Shown: in pieces, positions 25,065 through 33,184 of the stretch
Layout: every line of letters begins with the position of its first letter
How positions within the stretch are numbered: position 1 is the stretch's first letter
Assembly (NCBI GenBank): GCA_963836195.1
Contig: CAWIIX010000013.1
Location: 1-64,000 of the forward strand
Direction: 5' to 3'
DNA length: 64,000 nucleotides
From: Trebonia sp963836195
GTDB lineage: Bacteria; Actinomycetota; Actinomycetes; Streptosporangiales; Streptosporangiaceae
The notes under the pieces: model-generated
What the model was told of the DNA's origin: nothing
The model's input: only the letters and a program-made list of their open reading frames with translations
Databases searched by the model: none
Made by a program: the position numbers and the translations under genes

Positions 25065-25894
25065 AGCTTCACGCACAGCGCGTGCGCCGGACGGCCGGCG
25101 CGCTCGCGGTCACCGCCGCTGCCGCCGGCCTGGTCCTCACCGGGTGCGGCAAGACCACCGGAGCGGCCGCGGCCGGCCCGACCTCGGCCGCCGCGACGTC
25201 CGGCGCCACGACGTCGGGCGGCGGTTCCACCGCGTCCGCGTCCGCGGCGGCCACCGGCTCCGCCTCGCAGTCCTCGGTCGTCGTGGGATCGGGCGCCCTC
25301 CCGTTCCCGACCACGGTCGGAGACTCGTGGACGTACAACAACACCAACGGCTCCACGTCGGAGAACAAGATCGCGTCGGCGACCCAGGTCGCGGCCGGCC
25401 AGCAGGTGACGATGGACACCACGTTCACAGACAACGGCACGGCCACCCACGAGAGCTACGAGTACATCATCGAGCCGAACGGGCAGATCGCGCTTCCGAC
25501 CAGCCAGTTCGCCCCTTCCTCGTCCGGCGTCACGTTCAAGGTCATCTCCGGTGGCATCTTCTGGCCGTCGGCTGCCCAGCTGGCCAGCGGTCAGCCCGTG
25601 CACACCACGCTGACCATGCAATTCACGATCGCAGGGAAGACCCAGACGATCACCGAGCACATCACCTCGCAGGGCCAGGGCACCCAGTCGGTCACGGTCC
25701 CGGCCGGGACCTACAGCGCCTCCGTCGTGAACGTGCAGGAGGCCGCGGCCATCGACGGCTACAACACGACCATCGACGACAAGACCTGGCTGGCCGCCGG
25801 CGTCGGCCCGGTCCAGAGCGAGCTGATCGACATCGCCGGGGGCAAGACGAGCATCACCAACAAGGAGGAGCTCACTTCGTTCGTCAAGGGCTGA
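25061..25894 (+). CDS. Secreted lipoprotein of unknown function
   Basis: A 277-residue exported lipoprotein. The N-terminus has basic residues, a hydrophobic core (TAGALAVTAAAAGLV) and a lipobox LTGC with Cys near residue 27, followed by a Ser/Thr/Ala/Gly-rich linker to about residue 75. The rest is a beta-rich extracellular domain (FPTTVGDSWTYNNTNGSTSENKIASA, VTVPAGTYSASVVNVQEAA, WLAAGVGPVQSEL) resembling DUF3108-like proteins in which a sugar- or lipid-binding beta barrel is built from repeated sheets. The ATG at 25061 was chosen because the signal peptide starts there. A strong hairpin follows the gene. Confidence 0.8.
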   Translation: MKLHAQRVRRTAGALAVTAAAAGLVLTGCGKTTGAAAAGPTSAAATSGATTSGGGSTASASAAATGSASQSSVVVGSGALPFPTTVGDSWTYNNTNGSTSENKIASATQVAAGQQVTMDTTFTDNGTATHESYEYIIEPNGQIALPTSQFAPSSSGVTFKVISGGIFWPSAAQLASGQPVHTTLTMQFTIAGKTQTITEHITSQGQGTQSVTVPAGTYSASVVNVQEAAAIDGYNTTIDDKTWLAAGVGPVQSELIDIAGGKTSITNKEELTSFVKG

Positions 25895-25915
25895 GCGCCG
25901 ACGATCGATCGCCTG

Positions 25916-25970
25916 ACGCCCGGCTGCCGCTTCGCCGCCCGATTCACCTCGGGCGCAGGCAGCCGGGCGT
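25916..25970 (+). terminator. Strong terminator hairpin after the lipoprotein gene
   Basis: ACGCCCGGCTGCC (25916-25928) and GGCAGCCGGGCGT (25958-25970) form a perfect 13-bp stem, followed by TTATG. It lies 22 bp after the stop. Confidence 0.75.
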
Positions 25971-26049
25971 TATGATCTGCTCTGTTGCGGCACGATCACC
26001 ATTCCCGTCCGCATGGATCCCCTGTCGCGATCGGCCAGAAGGATGAGGG

Positions 26050-27570
26050 ATGCAGCCGCTGACGAGCGATGACCCCGCCGCGATCGGGGGCTACCGGCTC
26101 GAGGCGCGGCTCGGCTCGGGCGGGATGGGGCGGGTCTACCTGGCGTTCACGCCGGCCGGGCGGCCGGTCGCGCTGAAGGTGGTGCGCTCAGACCTCGGCG
26201 ACGACCAGGACTTTCGCCTCCGCTTCGAGCAGGAGATCCAGGCCGCGCGGCGAGTCCGCGGGCTGTACACGGCGGAGTTGATCGACGCCGACCCGGCCGC
26301 CACCCCGCCGTGGCTGGTGACCGCGTACGTGCCCGGTCCCTCGGTCGAGGACGTCATCGACCGCGACGGCCCGATGCCCGAGGCGATGGTGTTCCGGCTG
26401 GTCGCCGGCGTCGCCGAGGCGCTCCAGGCCATCCACGCGGCCGGAGTCATCCACCGCGACCTCAAGCCGTCCAACGTGCTCCTCGCCCAGGACGGCCCGC
26501 GGGTGATCGATTTCGGGATCGCCCGGGCGCTGGCGGCGTCCCCGACGACGCGGACCGGGGCCACGATGGGGTCGCCGGACTACATGTCACCCGAGCAGAT
26601 CCTGAACCGGCCGGTGACGCCGGCGATCGATGTGTTCGCGCTCGGCTCGCTGGCCGCCTTCGCGGCGGTCGGCCGGCTCCCGTTCGGCCGCGGCCACATC
26701 ACCGAGGTCGCGCACCGGGTGGTGCAGGAGTCGCCGGACCTGGCGGGCTGCCCGGCCGGGCTGGTCGCGCTCATCGGGGCCTGCCTCCAGAAGGACCCGC
26801 GGGCGCGGCCCGCACCGGGCCAGATCATCGAGTTCTGCGTGGCCCGGACGGCCCTGCTGGGCGACTCCGGCCCGCCCCGGCCGGCCCCGGTCGCGATCCC
26901 CCCGGGGGGCGCGCCCGCGCCCGGCGGTTGGTCGGCCGGCTCGGCTACGGTCACACTGCCGGAGCCGGCTCGCCTGCTCGGCCCGGCCCGGCCGCCATGG
27001 CGGCCGCTCTCGCTCGTCACCGCGCTGGCGGTCGTCGCCACCACCGCCATCGTCGCGGCCGCGGTGGTCGTCGCGATCGTGGCGGCCGGCCATTTCGGGG
27101 CCGATAAAACCGCCGCCAGCGGCAGTGCCGCCGCCTCCCGTCGTTCGGTCGCCGCCCGCGCGCCGGTCGCCCCGCTCCCGGTGGTCCTGCTGTCCCAGGG
27201 GCGCCCGGTCATGGCGTCGTCGGTGCAGCAGGGCTCCACCTGGGTGGCGGCCAACGCCGTGGACGGGAACACCGGGACGCGCTGGTCGAGCGATTTCAGC
27301 GATCCCCAGTGGCTCGAGGTCGACCTCGGGGCGGTGCATCCCATCACCAAGGTCATGCTCGACTGGGAAACCGCCTACGCCGTCGCCTTCCAGATCCAGG
27401 TCTCCGACGACGGCAACACCTGGACCGGTATCTACTCCACCACGACCGGCGGCGGGGGCTCGCAGACGCTGCCGGTCAGCGGCAGCGGCCGCTACGTCCG
27501 GATGTACGGCACCCAGCGGGCCACCCCGTGGGGGTACTCGCTGTGGGAGTTCCAAGTCTTCGGCCGGTGA
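26050..27570 (+). CDS. Serine/threonine protein kinase with extracellular F5/8 type C (discoidin/CBM32) domain
   Basis: A transmembrane sensor kinase of 506 residues. The cytoplasmic kinase domain (about 12-270) has the Gly-rich loop LGSGGMGRVYLA, the ATP lysine in VALKVV, HRDLKPSNVLL, DFGIARA, and MGSPDYMSPEQ as activation and P+1 loop. A Pro/Ala linker leads to one TM helix near 325-345 (LVTALAVVATTAIVAAAVVVAIVAAG). The outer domain of ~125 residues (ANAVDGNTGTRWSS, WLEVDLGAVHPITKVMLDWE, GRYVRMYGTQRATPWGYSLWEFQVFG) is a discoidin/carbohydrate-binding fold. PknB-like kinases more often carry PASTA domains, so this one probably senses a glycan. ATG 26050 follows AGGATGAGGG. Confidence 0.9.
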   Translation: MQPLTSDDPAAIGGYRLEARLGSGGMGRVYLAFTPAGRPVALKVVRSDLGDDQDFRLRFEQEIQAARRVRGLYTAELIDADPAATPPWLVTAYVPGPSVEDVIDRDGPMPEAMVFRLVAGVAEALQAIHAAGVIHRDLKPSNVLLAQDGPRVIDFGIARALAASPTTRTGATMGSPDYMSPEQILNRPVTPAIDVFALGSLAAFAAVGRLPFGRGHITEVAHRVVQESPDLAGCPAGLVALIGACLQKDPRARPAPGQIIEFCVARTALLGDSGPPRPAPVAIPPGGAPAPGGWSAGSATVTLPEPARLLGPARPPWRPLSLVTALAVVATTAIVAAAVVVAIVAAGHFGADKTAASGSAAASRRSVAARAPVAPLPVVLLSQGRPVMASSVQQGSTWVAANAVDGNTGTRWSSDFSDPQWLEVDLGAVHPITKVMLDWETAYAVAFQIQVSDDGNTWTGIYSTTTGGGGSQTLPVSGSGRYVRMYGTQRATPWGYSLWEFQVFGR

Positions 27571-27610
27571 CCACGACCGGCGGGTAGCCGACGGACACGG
27601 TAGAGCCAAA

Positions 27611-27640
27611 GGTCCGTTCGGAAGAAAAGAATTTGAATTT
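27611..27640. repeat. Dispersed intergenic element, copy C
   Basis: GGTCCGTTCG (27611-27620) followed by an AT-rich tail ending TTTGAATTTTCAG; it abuts the stop codon of the acyl-CoA dehydrogenase gene. Confidence 0.55.
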
Positions 27641-28862
27641 TCAGCGGTAGGGGCGCAGTTCCTCGCGCGCGATCGAGCGCAGGTGCACCTCGTCCGGGCC
27701 GTCGGCCAGGTGCAGGGTCCGCAGGTGCGCCCACGACTCGGCCAGCGGGGTGTCGGCCGAGACGCCGGCCCCGCCGTGCACCTGGATCGCCCGGTCGAGC
27801 ACGTAGCTGGCCGCCCTCGGCGCGGCCACCTTGATCGCGGCGATCTCGGTCCGGGCGCCCTTGGCGCCGACGGTGTCGATCAGCCAGGCGGCCTTGAGCA
27901 CCAGCAGCCGGGCCTGCTCGATCGCCAGCCGGGACTCGGCGATCCACTCCTGCACCACGCCGTGCCGGGCGATCGGCGAGCCGAAGGTCGAGCGCGACGA
28001 CGCCCGCGCGCACATCAGCTCGAGCGCCCGCTCGGCCGCGCCGAGGCTGCGCATGCAGTGGTGGATGCGGCCGGGGCCGAGCCGCGCCTGGGCCATCATG
28101 AAGCCGCCGCCCTGGGGGCCGAGCAGGTTCGCGGCCGGCACCCGCACGTCGTCGTAGTGGATCAGCGCGTGGCCGCCGTGCGGCCCGTCGTTGTAGCCGA
28201 AGACCGGGGTCGAGCGCTCGATATGGACGCCAGGCGATTCCAGCGGGACCAGGATCATCGAGTGCCGCGCGTGCCGCTCGGCGTCCGGGTCGCTGACCCC
28301 CATCACGATCGCGAACGTGCACTCGGGCCGCATCGCGCCGCTCGACCACCACTTGCGGCCGCTCACCACGTACTCGTCGCCGTCCCTGGTGATCCGGGTC
28401 GCGATGTTGGTGGCGTCGGACGATGCGACGTCGGGCTCGGTCATCGAGAAGCAGGACCGGATCTCCGCCTCGAGCAGCGGCCGCAGGTAGCCGCTGGTGC
28501 TGGTCGTCGGTGCCGAACATGGCGATCAGCTCCATGTTCCCGGTATCGGGGGCGGCGCAGTTCATGGCCTCAGGCGCGAGGCCCATCGAGCGCCCGGACA
28601 GCTCGGCGATCGGGGCGTAGTCGAGCACGCTCAGGCCGGCCCCGAACCGCTCGTCGGGCAGGAACAGGTTCCACAGCCCCTGCTTGCGGGCGATCTGCTT
28701 GAGGCCGCCGAGCACCTGGGGGGTGCGGAAGGGGTCGCCAGCGGCAGTGTTCGCGGCCGCCTGCTGGTGAAACTCATGCTCGGCGGGGTACACGTGCTCG
28801 TCGAGGAACGCCCGCACCTGGTCCTGGAGGGCCGTCGAGCGCTCGCTGTGGTTGAAGTCCAT
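27641..28862 (-). pseudogene. Acyl-CoA dehydrogenase, one frameshift
   Basis: A flavin-dependent acyl-CoA dehydrogenase related to the C-terminal half of ACAD10/11. The first ~120 residues from ATG 28862 (MDFNHSERSTALQDQVRAFLDEHVYPAE, FLPDERFGAGLSVLDYAPIAELSGR, MELIAMFGTDDQHQ) are in one frame; from about 28505 the sequence continues in another (YLRPLLEAEIRSCFSMTEPDVASSDATNI, GRKWWSSGAM, AIQVHGGAGVSADTPLA). A single-base indel in the stretch encoding QRLPAAA would restore a ~406-residue enzyme. All other parts look functional. The kinase-like gene upstream on the same strand is its usual partner. Decay or sequence error cannot be told apart here. Confidence 0.85.
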
Positions 28863-28925
28863 GCCTGCTCCTGGCTGGTCGGAAATATGGACGGGGTTCG
28901 GTGGGCGCGGTTCAGCGGGCCCGGT

Positions 28926-29945
28926 TCAGCGGCCGGCCAGCAGGCCCAGGGCCGCGTCGAGCAGCTGCGGAACTCGGTCGCCCATCTGCGAGAACCCCTC
29001 CCCCACGGTCTTGCCCTGCAGGTAGCGATAGTGGATGCCCTCGGAGATGACCGCGAGCTTGTAGTAGCCGAACGCGATGTACCAGTCCAGCTGGGACAGG
29101 TCACGACCCGCGCCGTCGGCGTAGCGGGCGGCCATCTGCTCGGCCGACAGGAACCCGTTCTCGGGGCTCATCGCGGGCATGACGCTGTCGCTCACCGCCG
29201 CCAGCCGATGGTAGACCGCGAGCAGCCCCACGTCCGCCAGGGGGTCGCCGAGGGTGGCCATCTCCCAGTCGACGACGGCGGCGATGCCGCTCACGTCCGT
29301 CCGGTAGATGACGTTGGTGAGCCGGTAGTCGCCGTGCACGATCGCGGGCGCGCCCTGCGCGGGCATGGTCGCGGTGAGCCGCTCCACCAGCTCGTCGAGT
29401 TCGGGCCTGCGGCCCGTCTCCGACGCGCGCCACTGCGCGTGCCACCGCTTGACCTGGCGGGCGAGATACCCGTCGGGACGGCCGAAGTCGGCCAGGCCGA
29501 CGCTGGCGGGGTCGATCGAGTGCAGCTCGAGGAGGGTGTCGACCAGCTCCTCGCACGCCCGCCCGGCCAGCTCCGGCGTGAGCGCCGCGAGCCTGTCGGC
29601 CTGGTCGAACACGACCCCGTCGACGAAGGACATCAGGTAGAACGGGGCGCCGAGGACCTCGGGGTCGGTGCAGAGCGCGATCGCCCGCGCGACCGGGACG
29701 CCGGTGCCGCCGAGGGCGCTGATCACCCGGAACTCGCGGCCCATGTCGTGCGCGCTCGGCAGGACGTGCGCGAGCGGCGGGCGGCGCAGCGCCCAGACCG
29801 AGGCGCCGTCGGTGATCCGGTAGGTCAGGTTCGACTTGCCGCCCGTGATCAGCTCGCCCGACACCGGCCCGGCGCGCAGCCCGGGATGCTCGCTGTCCAG
29901 CCATTTCGTCAACGCGGCAAAGTCAACGCCAGGGAGCCCGTGCAC
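28926..29945 (-). CDS. Aminoglycoside-phosphotransferase-like kinase (ACAD10/11 N-terminal type)
   Basis: A protein-kinase-fold phosphotransferase of 339 residues. ITGGKSNLTYRI is the nucleotide loop, IVHGDYRLTNVIY the catalytic HGD motif near residue 200, and VVDWEMATLGDPLADVG the Mg-binding DWE/D motif. Relatives are fused to acyl-CoA dehydrogenase in animal ACAD10/11, where the pair phosphorylates and removes the hydroxyl of 4-hydroxyacyl-CoAs; the dehydrogenase gene directly downstream fits that. The GTG at 29945 has TACGGT 6 nt upstream, so it is probably leaderless. A divergent TetR gene lies 125 bp away. Confidence 0.88.
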   Translation of the reverse strand: MHGLPGVDFAALTKWLDSEHPGLRAGPVSGELITGGKSNLTYRITDGASVWALRRPPLAHVLPSAHDMGREFRVISALGGTGVPVARAIALCTDPEVLGAPFYLMSFVDGVVFDQADRLAALTPELAGRACEELVDTLLELHSIDPASVGLADFGRPDGYLARQVKRWHAQWRASETGRRPELDELVERLTATMPAQGAPAIVHGDYRLTNVIYRTDVSGIAAVVDWEMATLGDPLADVGLLAVYHRLAAVSDSVMPAMSPENGFLSAEQMAARYADGAGRDLSQLDWYIAFGYYKLAVISEGIHYRYLQGKTVGEGFSQMGDRVPQLLDAALGLLAGR

Positions 29946-30057
29946 GAGGTCACCGTACAGACCGGCCAGTCGTCCTGCAAGGCACCCCGATCCCGGCCGA
30001 CGCCTCAGCCGACCTCCTTCGGGGGGAATGCCTGCGACCGCGCGGGCGGTTCTGGTT

Positions 30058-30063
30058 TACCGT
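30058..30063 (+). promoter_or_regulatory. -10 box of a leaderless promoter for tetR
   Basis: TACCGT ends 7 nt before the ATG at 30071; no ribosome binding site is seen. Confidence 0.5.
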
Positions 30064-30070
30064 GGATGGC

Positions 30071-30727
30071 ATGTCGATTGCGCAGCAGACCGCCGAACGG
30101 CCGGAGAGCCTCGACGAGCCGGCGGTGGACACCGAGCCGACCGACGGCCGGGTCGCGCGGTCGCATCGGTCCCGTCGGGCGATTGTCGACGCGATGCGCG
30201 CCCTGCACGCCGAGGGCGACCTCCGCCCGACCGCGCCGCGCGTGGCCGAGCGGGCCGGGGTGTCCGTGCGCACGGTCTGGCAGCAGTTCGCCGACATGGA
30301 GACGCTGCTGGTAGAGGCGGACCGCCGGGACAACGAGATCCTGCGATCGCTGGCGGACCGGATCGACCCCGACCTGCCGCTGACCGGGCGGGTGGCGATG
30401 TTCACCCGGCAGCGCGCCCGGATCCTCGAGCAGATGACGCCGAGCTGGCGGGCGGCCCGCATCCACGAGCCGTTCTCGCCCGAGCTCGCCCGCAACAAGG
30501 CGAGGACGCTGGACAAGGCCAAGACCGAGCTCGAGACCGTGTTCACCCCCGAGCTGGGGAAACTGGCCGGCAAGAAGCGCCAGCAGCTGCTCGACGGACT
30601 GCACGCGATCAGCATCTGGTCCTTCTGGGAGTCGCTCCGGACCGAGCTCCTGCTCGGTCCCGAGCAGGCCGAGGACCTGTTCCGGGCCACCTTCACCGGG
30701 CTGCTCGGCGCGGCCGGGTTCGCGTAG
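30071..30727 (+). CDS. TetR family transcriptional regulator
   Basis: A 218-residue regulator with a long N-terminal tail and a TetR HTH at about residues 40-85 (SRRAIVDAMRALHAEGDLRPTAPRVAERAGVSVRTVWQQFADMETLLVEA). The C-terminal ligand domain is all-helical. It is divergent from the kinase/acyl-CoA dehydrogenase pair and upstream of an MFS transporter, so it may control the whole CoA-ester catabolic set. ATG 30071 fits the promoter; the open frame begins with a GTG at 30062 inside the -10 box. Confidence 0.85.
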   Translation: MSIAQQTAERPESLDEPAVDTEPTDGRVARSHRSRRAIVDAMRALHAEGDLRPTAPRVAERAGVSVRTVWQQFADMETLLVEADRRDNEILRSLADRIDPDLPLTGRVAMFTRQRARILEQMTPSWRAARIHEPFSPELARNKARTLDKAKTELETVFTPELGKLAGKKRQQLLDGLHAISIWSFWESLRTELLLGPEQAEDLFRATFTGLLGAAGFA

Positions 30728-30775
30728 CCGCCGCCTGCCGGGCGCTCTCGTTTCCCGGGGCCTCTCGACAACGTT

Positions 30776-30821
30776 AACGGTCCGGTCTATGGTCACAGAA
30801 CGGCCGACTCTATGGTCACAG
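30776..30821 (+). promoter_or_regulatory. Tandem 23-bp direct repeat upstream of the MFS gene
   Basis: TCTATGGTCACAG occurs at 30786-30798 and 30809-30821, with a related CGG-containing word before each copy, giving a 23-bp period (about two helical turns). It lies ~115 bp before the MFS start and is a candidate activator site. Confidence 0.5.
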
Positions 30822-30934
30822 CTAATCACCCTCATTGCCGCGACTATTGAATTTGCACGAACAGTGCGGATATCTTGACCTTCGAAGCCCCCAGTTCACG
30901 GGGCCGGGCCAACAAGGATGATGGCGAGGTCAGT

Positions 30935-32992
30935 ATGAGTGTGACCGCGGAAGACACAGGCGTTTCGCGCCGCGGCGGCGCGTCGTTTCTGTGGCAGCGG
31001 CAGCTAGATTCATATCCCGACACCGGGCGGCGCTTTCTGTACCTAGGGATCACCGTCCTTGTCACGATCATGCTCTACTACGAGCTGTACGTGGCCGGCT
31101 CGGTGTCCACGCTGATTCTGGCCAACCTGCATGCCTCGTTTAACTTCTTCGTGTACCTGCTGGCCTTCGGGAACCTGATCGGCGCGTTCGGCGCGCTGCT
31201 GGCCGGGCTCACCGACCGGCTCGGCCGGGCCAACCTCGTGGTCGGGGGCCTGCTGGTCACCGGGATCATGACCCTCGTCGTCCTGCCGAACGCGACCAAC
31301 AAGTGGGCCTACGGCATCGAGGGCTTCGCCGTCGGCCTGGTCGAGGGCATGTGCCTGGTCGCCACCCCGGCCCTGATCCGCGACTTCTCCCCGCAGATGG
31401 GGCGGGCCACCGCGATGGGCTTCTGGACCGTCGGCCCGGTCGCGGGCAGCCTGATCGTCGCCATCATCGGCAGCGCCACCGTCCCCGCCGTCGTGACCAA
31501 CGACCGGATCTGGACCAACCAGTACGTGTACTGCGGCATCGCGGGTCTCGTGGTCTGGCTGATCGCCCTGATCGGGCTGCGGGAGCTCTCCCCCAACCTG
31601 CGCGATCAGCTGATGGTGTCGATCCGCGACCGCGCCCTGGTCGAGGCCCGGGCCAAGGGGCTCGACATCGAGGCGGCCCTCAAGCACCCGTTCCGCCAGC
31701 TGCTCAAGGTCGACATCGTCGTCTCCGCGTTCGCGGTGTCGGTCATGCTGCTCATCTACTACACCGCCGTCGGGTTCTCGCTCATCTACCTGACCACGGT
31801 GTTCGGCTTCTCGGTGAAGGACGGCAACGGCCTCGGCAACTGGAACTGGGGCTTCAACGTCATCGCGGTGCTGCTGGTCGGGATCATCTCCGACCGGTTC
31901 CGGGTGCGCAAGCCGTTCATGGTCATCGGCGGCGTCATCGCCGCGGTGATGGTCGTGGTCTACCTGGAGCAGGCCGGCCACCACCCGAGTTACTACACGG
32001 TCGCGCTCATGCTGGCCGCGCTCTCGCTCGGCCTCGGCATCGCCTTCGCCCCGTGGATGGCGAGCTTCACCGAGACGGTGGAGGCCCGCAACCCGGCCCT
32101 CACCGCGACCGGCCTGGCGATCTGGGGCTGGATCCAGCGGCTGGTGGTCTTCGTCTCCTTCCTGATCATCCCGGCCGTCGTCAGCTCGGTCACCCCGCTG
32201 GTGACCTACGGGGCGCAGGTGCAGACCTACGCGGCCCAGTACGGCACCACGCTCGCCTTCGCCACCAGCCACCCGGCCATCGTGGCCGACGCGCAGAAGG
32301 TCCCGCCGGCGGTGATCGCCACCGCGACGTCGATTCCGCCCAATGTGACGGCAACCGCGGCCAAGATCCCGCCGGCGGTGATCGCCACCGCCACCGCGGA
32401 CAGCGTGCAGCTGGCCAACGCGCAGAAGTTCCAGCCGGAACTGGCGGTCATCGAGGCCAACCCGGCCCTGTTCACCAAGCTGCAGGCCGACCCGAGCAAC
32501 AAGACCCTGCAGGCGCAGGCGATCGCGGCGGCCGGCGGCGGGGCCAAGGGGCTCGGCGTGCTCGGCACGATCGCGGCCAACCAGGCCGCCATCAGCGGCG
32601 TCATCGCGGTCGCGCCGCAGCTGCAGACGGTCGCACCGTACGCGGCCGACCTGCAGGTCATCGCCCCGTACTCGACCCAGCTGACGACGATCGCGCCGTA
32701 CTCGAGCGAGCTGACGGCGATGGCGCCGTACAGCGCGCAGCTGACGGCCCTGTCCAAGGTGCCGCCGGCCGCGATCGCCTACCTCACCGCCCACGGCACG
32801 GCGGTGCAGAACGCCGCCGCCGAGGCCCCGGGCCAGTGGAAGACCTGGTACTGGATCTGCTTCGGGGGGCTGATCTTCTTCCTGCTCTCCATCCCGCTGC
32901 TGCGCGGGCGCTGGCGGACCAGGGACGCCAAGCGGGACGAGGATGAGCACGAGGCAATGGTCCAGGCCGAACTGGCCAAGCTCAACGCCTGA
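30935..32992 (+). CDS. MFS transporter with a large repeat-rich loop before its last helix
   Basis: A 685-residue permease, far longer than the usual 400-550. The first ~430 residues carry the MFS core (TDRLGRANLVVGG motif A loop near residue 90, about ten hydrophobic segments ending WGWIQRLVVFVSFLIIPAVVSSV). Then about 190 mostly hydrophilic Ala/Pro/Thr-rich residues follow with two repeat types: (K/S)-IPPAVIATAT-like units and a 9-10 residue unit VAPYxxxLQxI/TTIAPYSSELTAM repeated four to five times. A final helix (WYWICFGGLIFFLLSIPLL) and a charged tail close it. The insert should face outside. ATG 30935 has GCGAGG upstream. It may import an organic acid for the flanking CoA pathway. Confidence 0.8.
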   Translation: MSVTAEDTGVSRRGGASFLWQRQLDSYPDTGRRFLYLGITVLVTIMLYYELYVAGSVSTLILANLHASFNFFVYLLAFGNLIGAFGALLAGLTDRLGRANLVVGGLLVTGIMTLVVLPNATNKWAYGIEGFAVGLVEGMCLVATPALIRDFSPQMGRATAMGFWTVGPVAGSLIVAIIGSATVPAVVTNDRIWTNQYVYCGIAGLVVWLIALIGLRELSPNLRDQLMVSIRDRALVEARAKGLDIEAALKHPFRQLLKVDIVVSAFAVSVMLLIYYTAVGFSLIYLTTVFGFSVKDGNGLGNWNWGFNVIAVLLVGIISDRFRVRKPFMVIGGVIAAVMVVVYLEQAGHHPSYYTVALMLAALSLGLGIAFAPWMASFTETVEARNPALTATGLAIWGWIQRLVVFVSFLIIPAVVSSVTPLVTYGAQVQTYAAQYGTTLAFATSHPAIVADAQKVPPAVIATATSIPPNVTATAAKIPPAVIATATADSVQLANAQKFQPELAVIEANPALFTKLQADPSNKTLQAQAIAAAGGGAKGLGVLGTIAANQAAISGVIAVAPQLQTVAPYAADLQVIAPYSTQLTTIAPYSSELTAMAPYSAQLTALSKVPPAAIAYLTAHGTAVQNAAAEAPGQWKTWYWICFGGLIFFLLSIPLLRGRWRTRDAKRDEDEHEAMVQAELAKLNA

Positions 32993-33000
32993 GCTCACCG

Positions 33001-33027
33001 GCTGAGCGCGCGCCCCGCGCGCTCAGC
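33001..33027 (+). terminator. Perfect GC hairpin after the MFS gene
   Basis: GCTGAGCGCGCG and CGCGCGCTCAGC are perfect 12-bp arms with a 3-nt loop, 8 bp after the stop. No U tract follows. Confidence 0.65.
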
Positions 33028-33059
33028 CGGCCGCTCAACCGGGCTCAGCCCCACCAACC

Positions 33060-33117
33060 GCCGGACACAGCTCCCCGCGCAACCCCCCCTCGCGCCGGGA
33101 ACTGTGTCCGGCCTTTT
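33060..33117. terminator. Bidirectional terminator between convergent MFS and ligase genes
   Basis: GCCGGACACAG (33060-33070) and CTGTGTCCGGC (33102-33112) form an 11-bp stem followed by CTTTTC, a Rho-independent-type end for rightward transcripts. Confidence 0.65.
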
Positions 33118-33184
33118 CATGCGCAAAAGAGATGACGCTCAAGGCGCACGGCGCCCAGGCACGCGAAGATCATCATCGAGCCTG

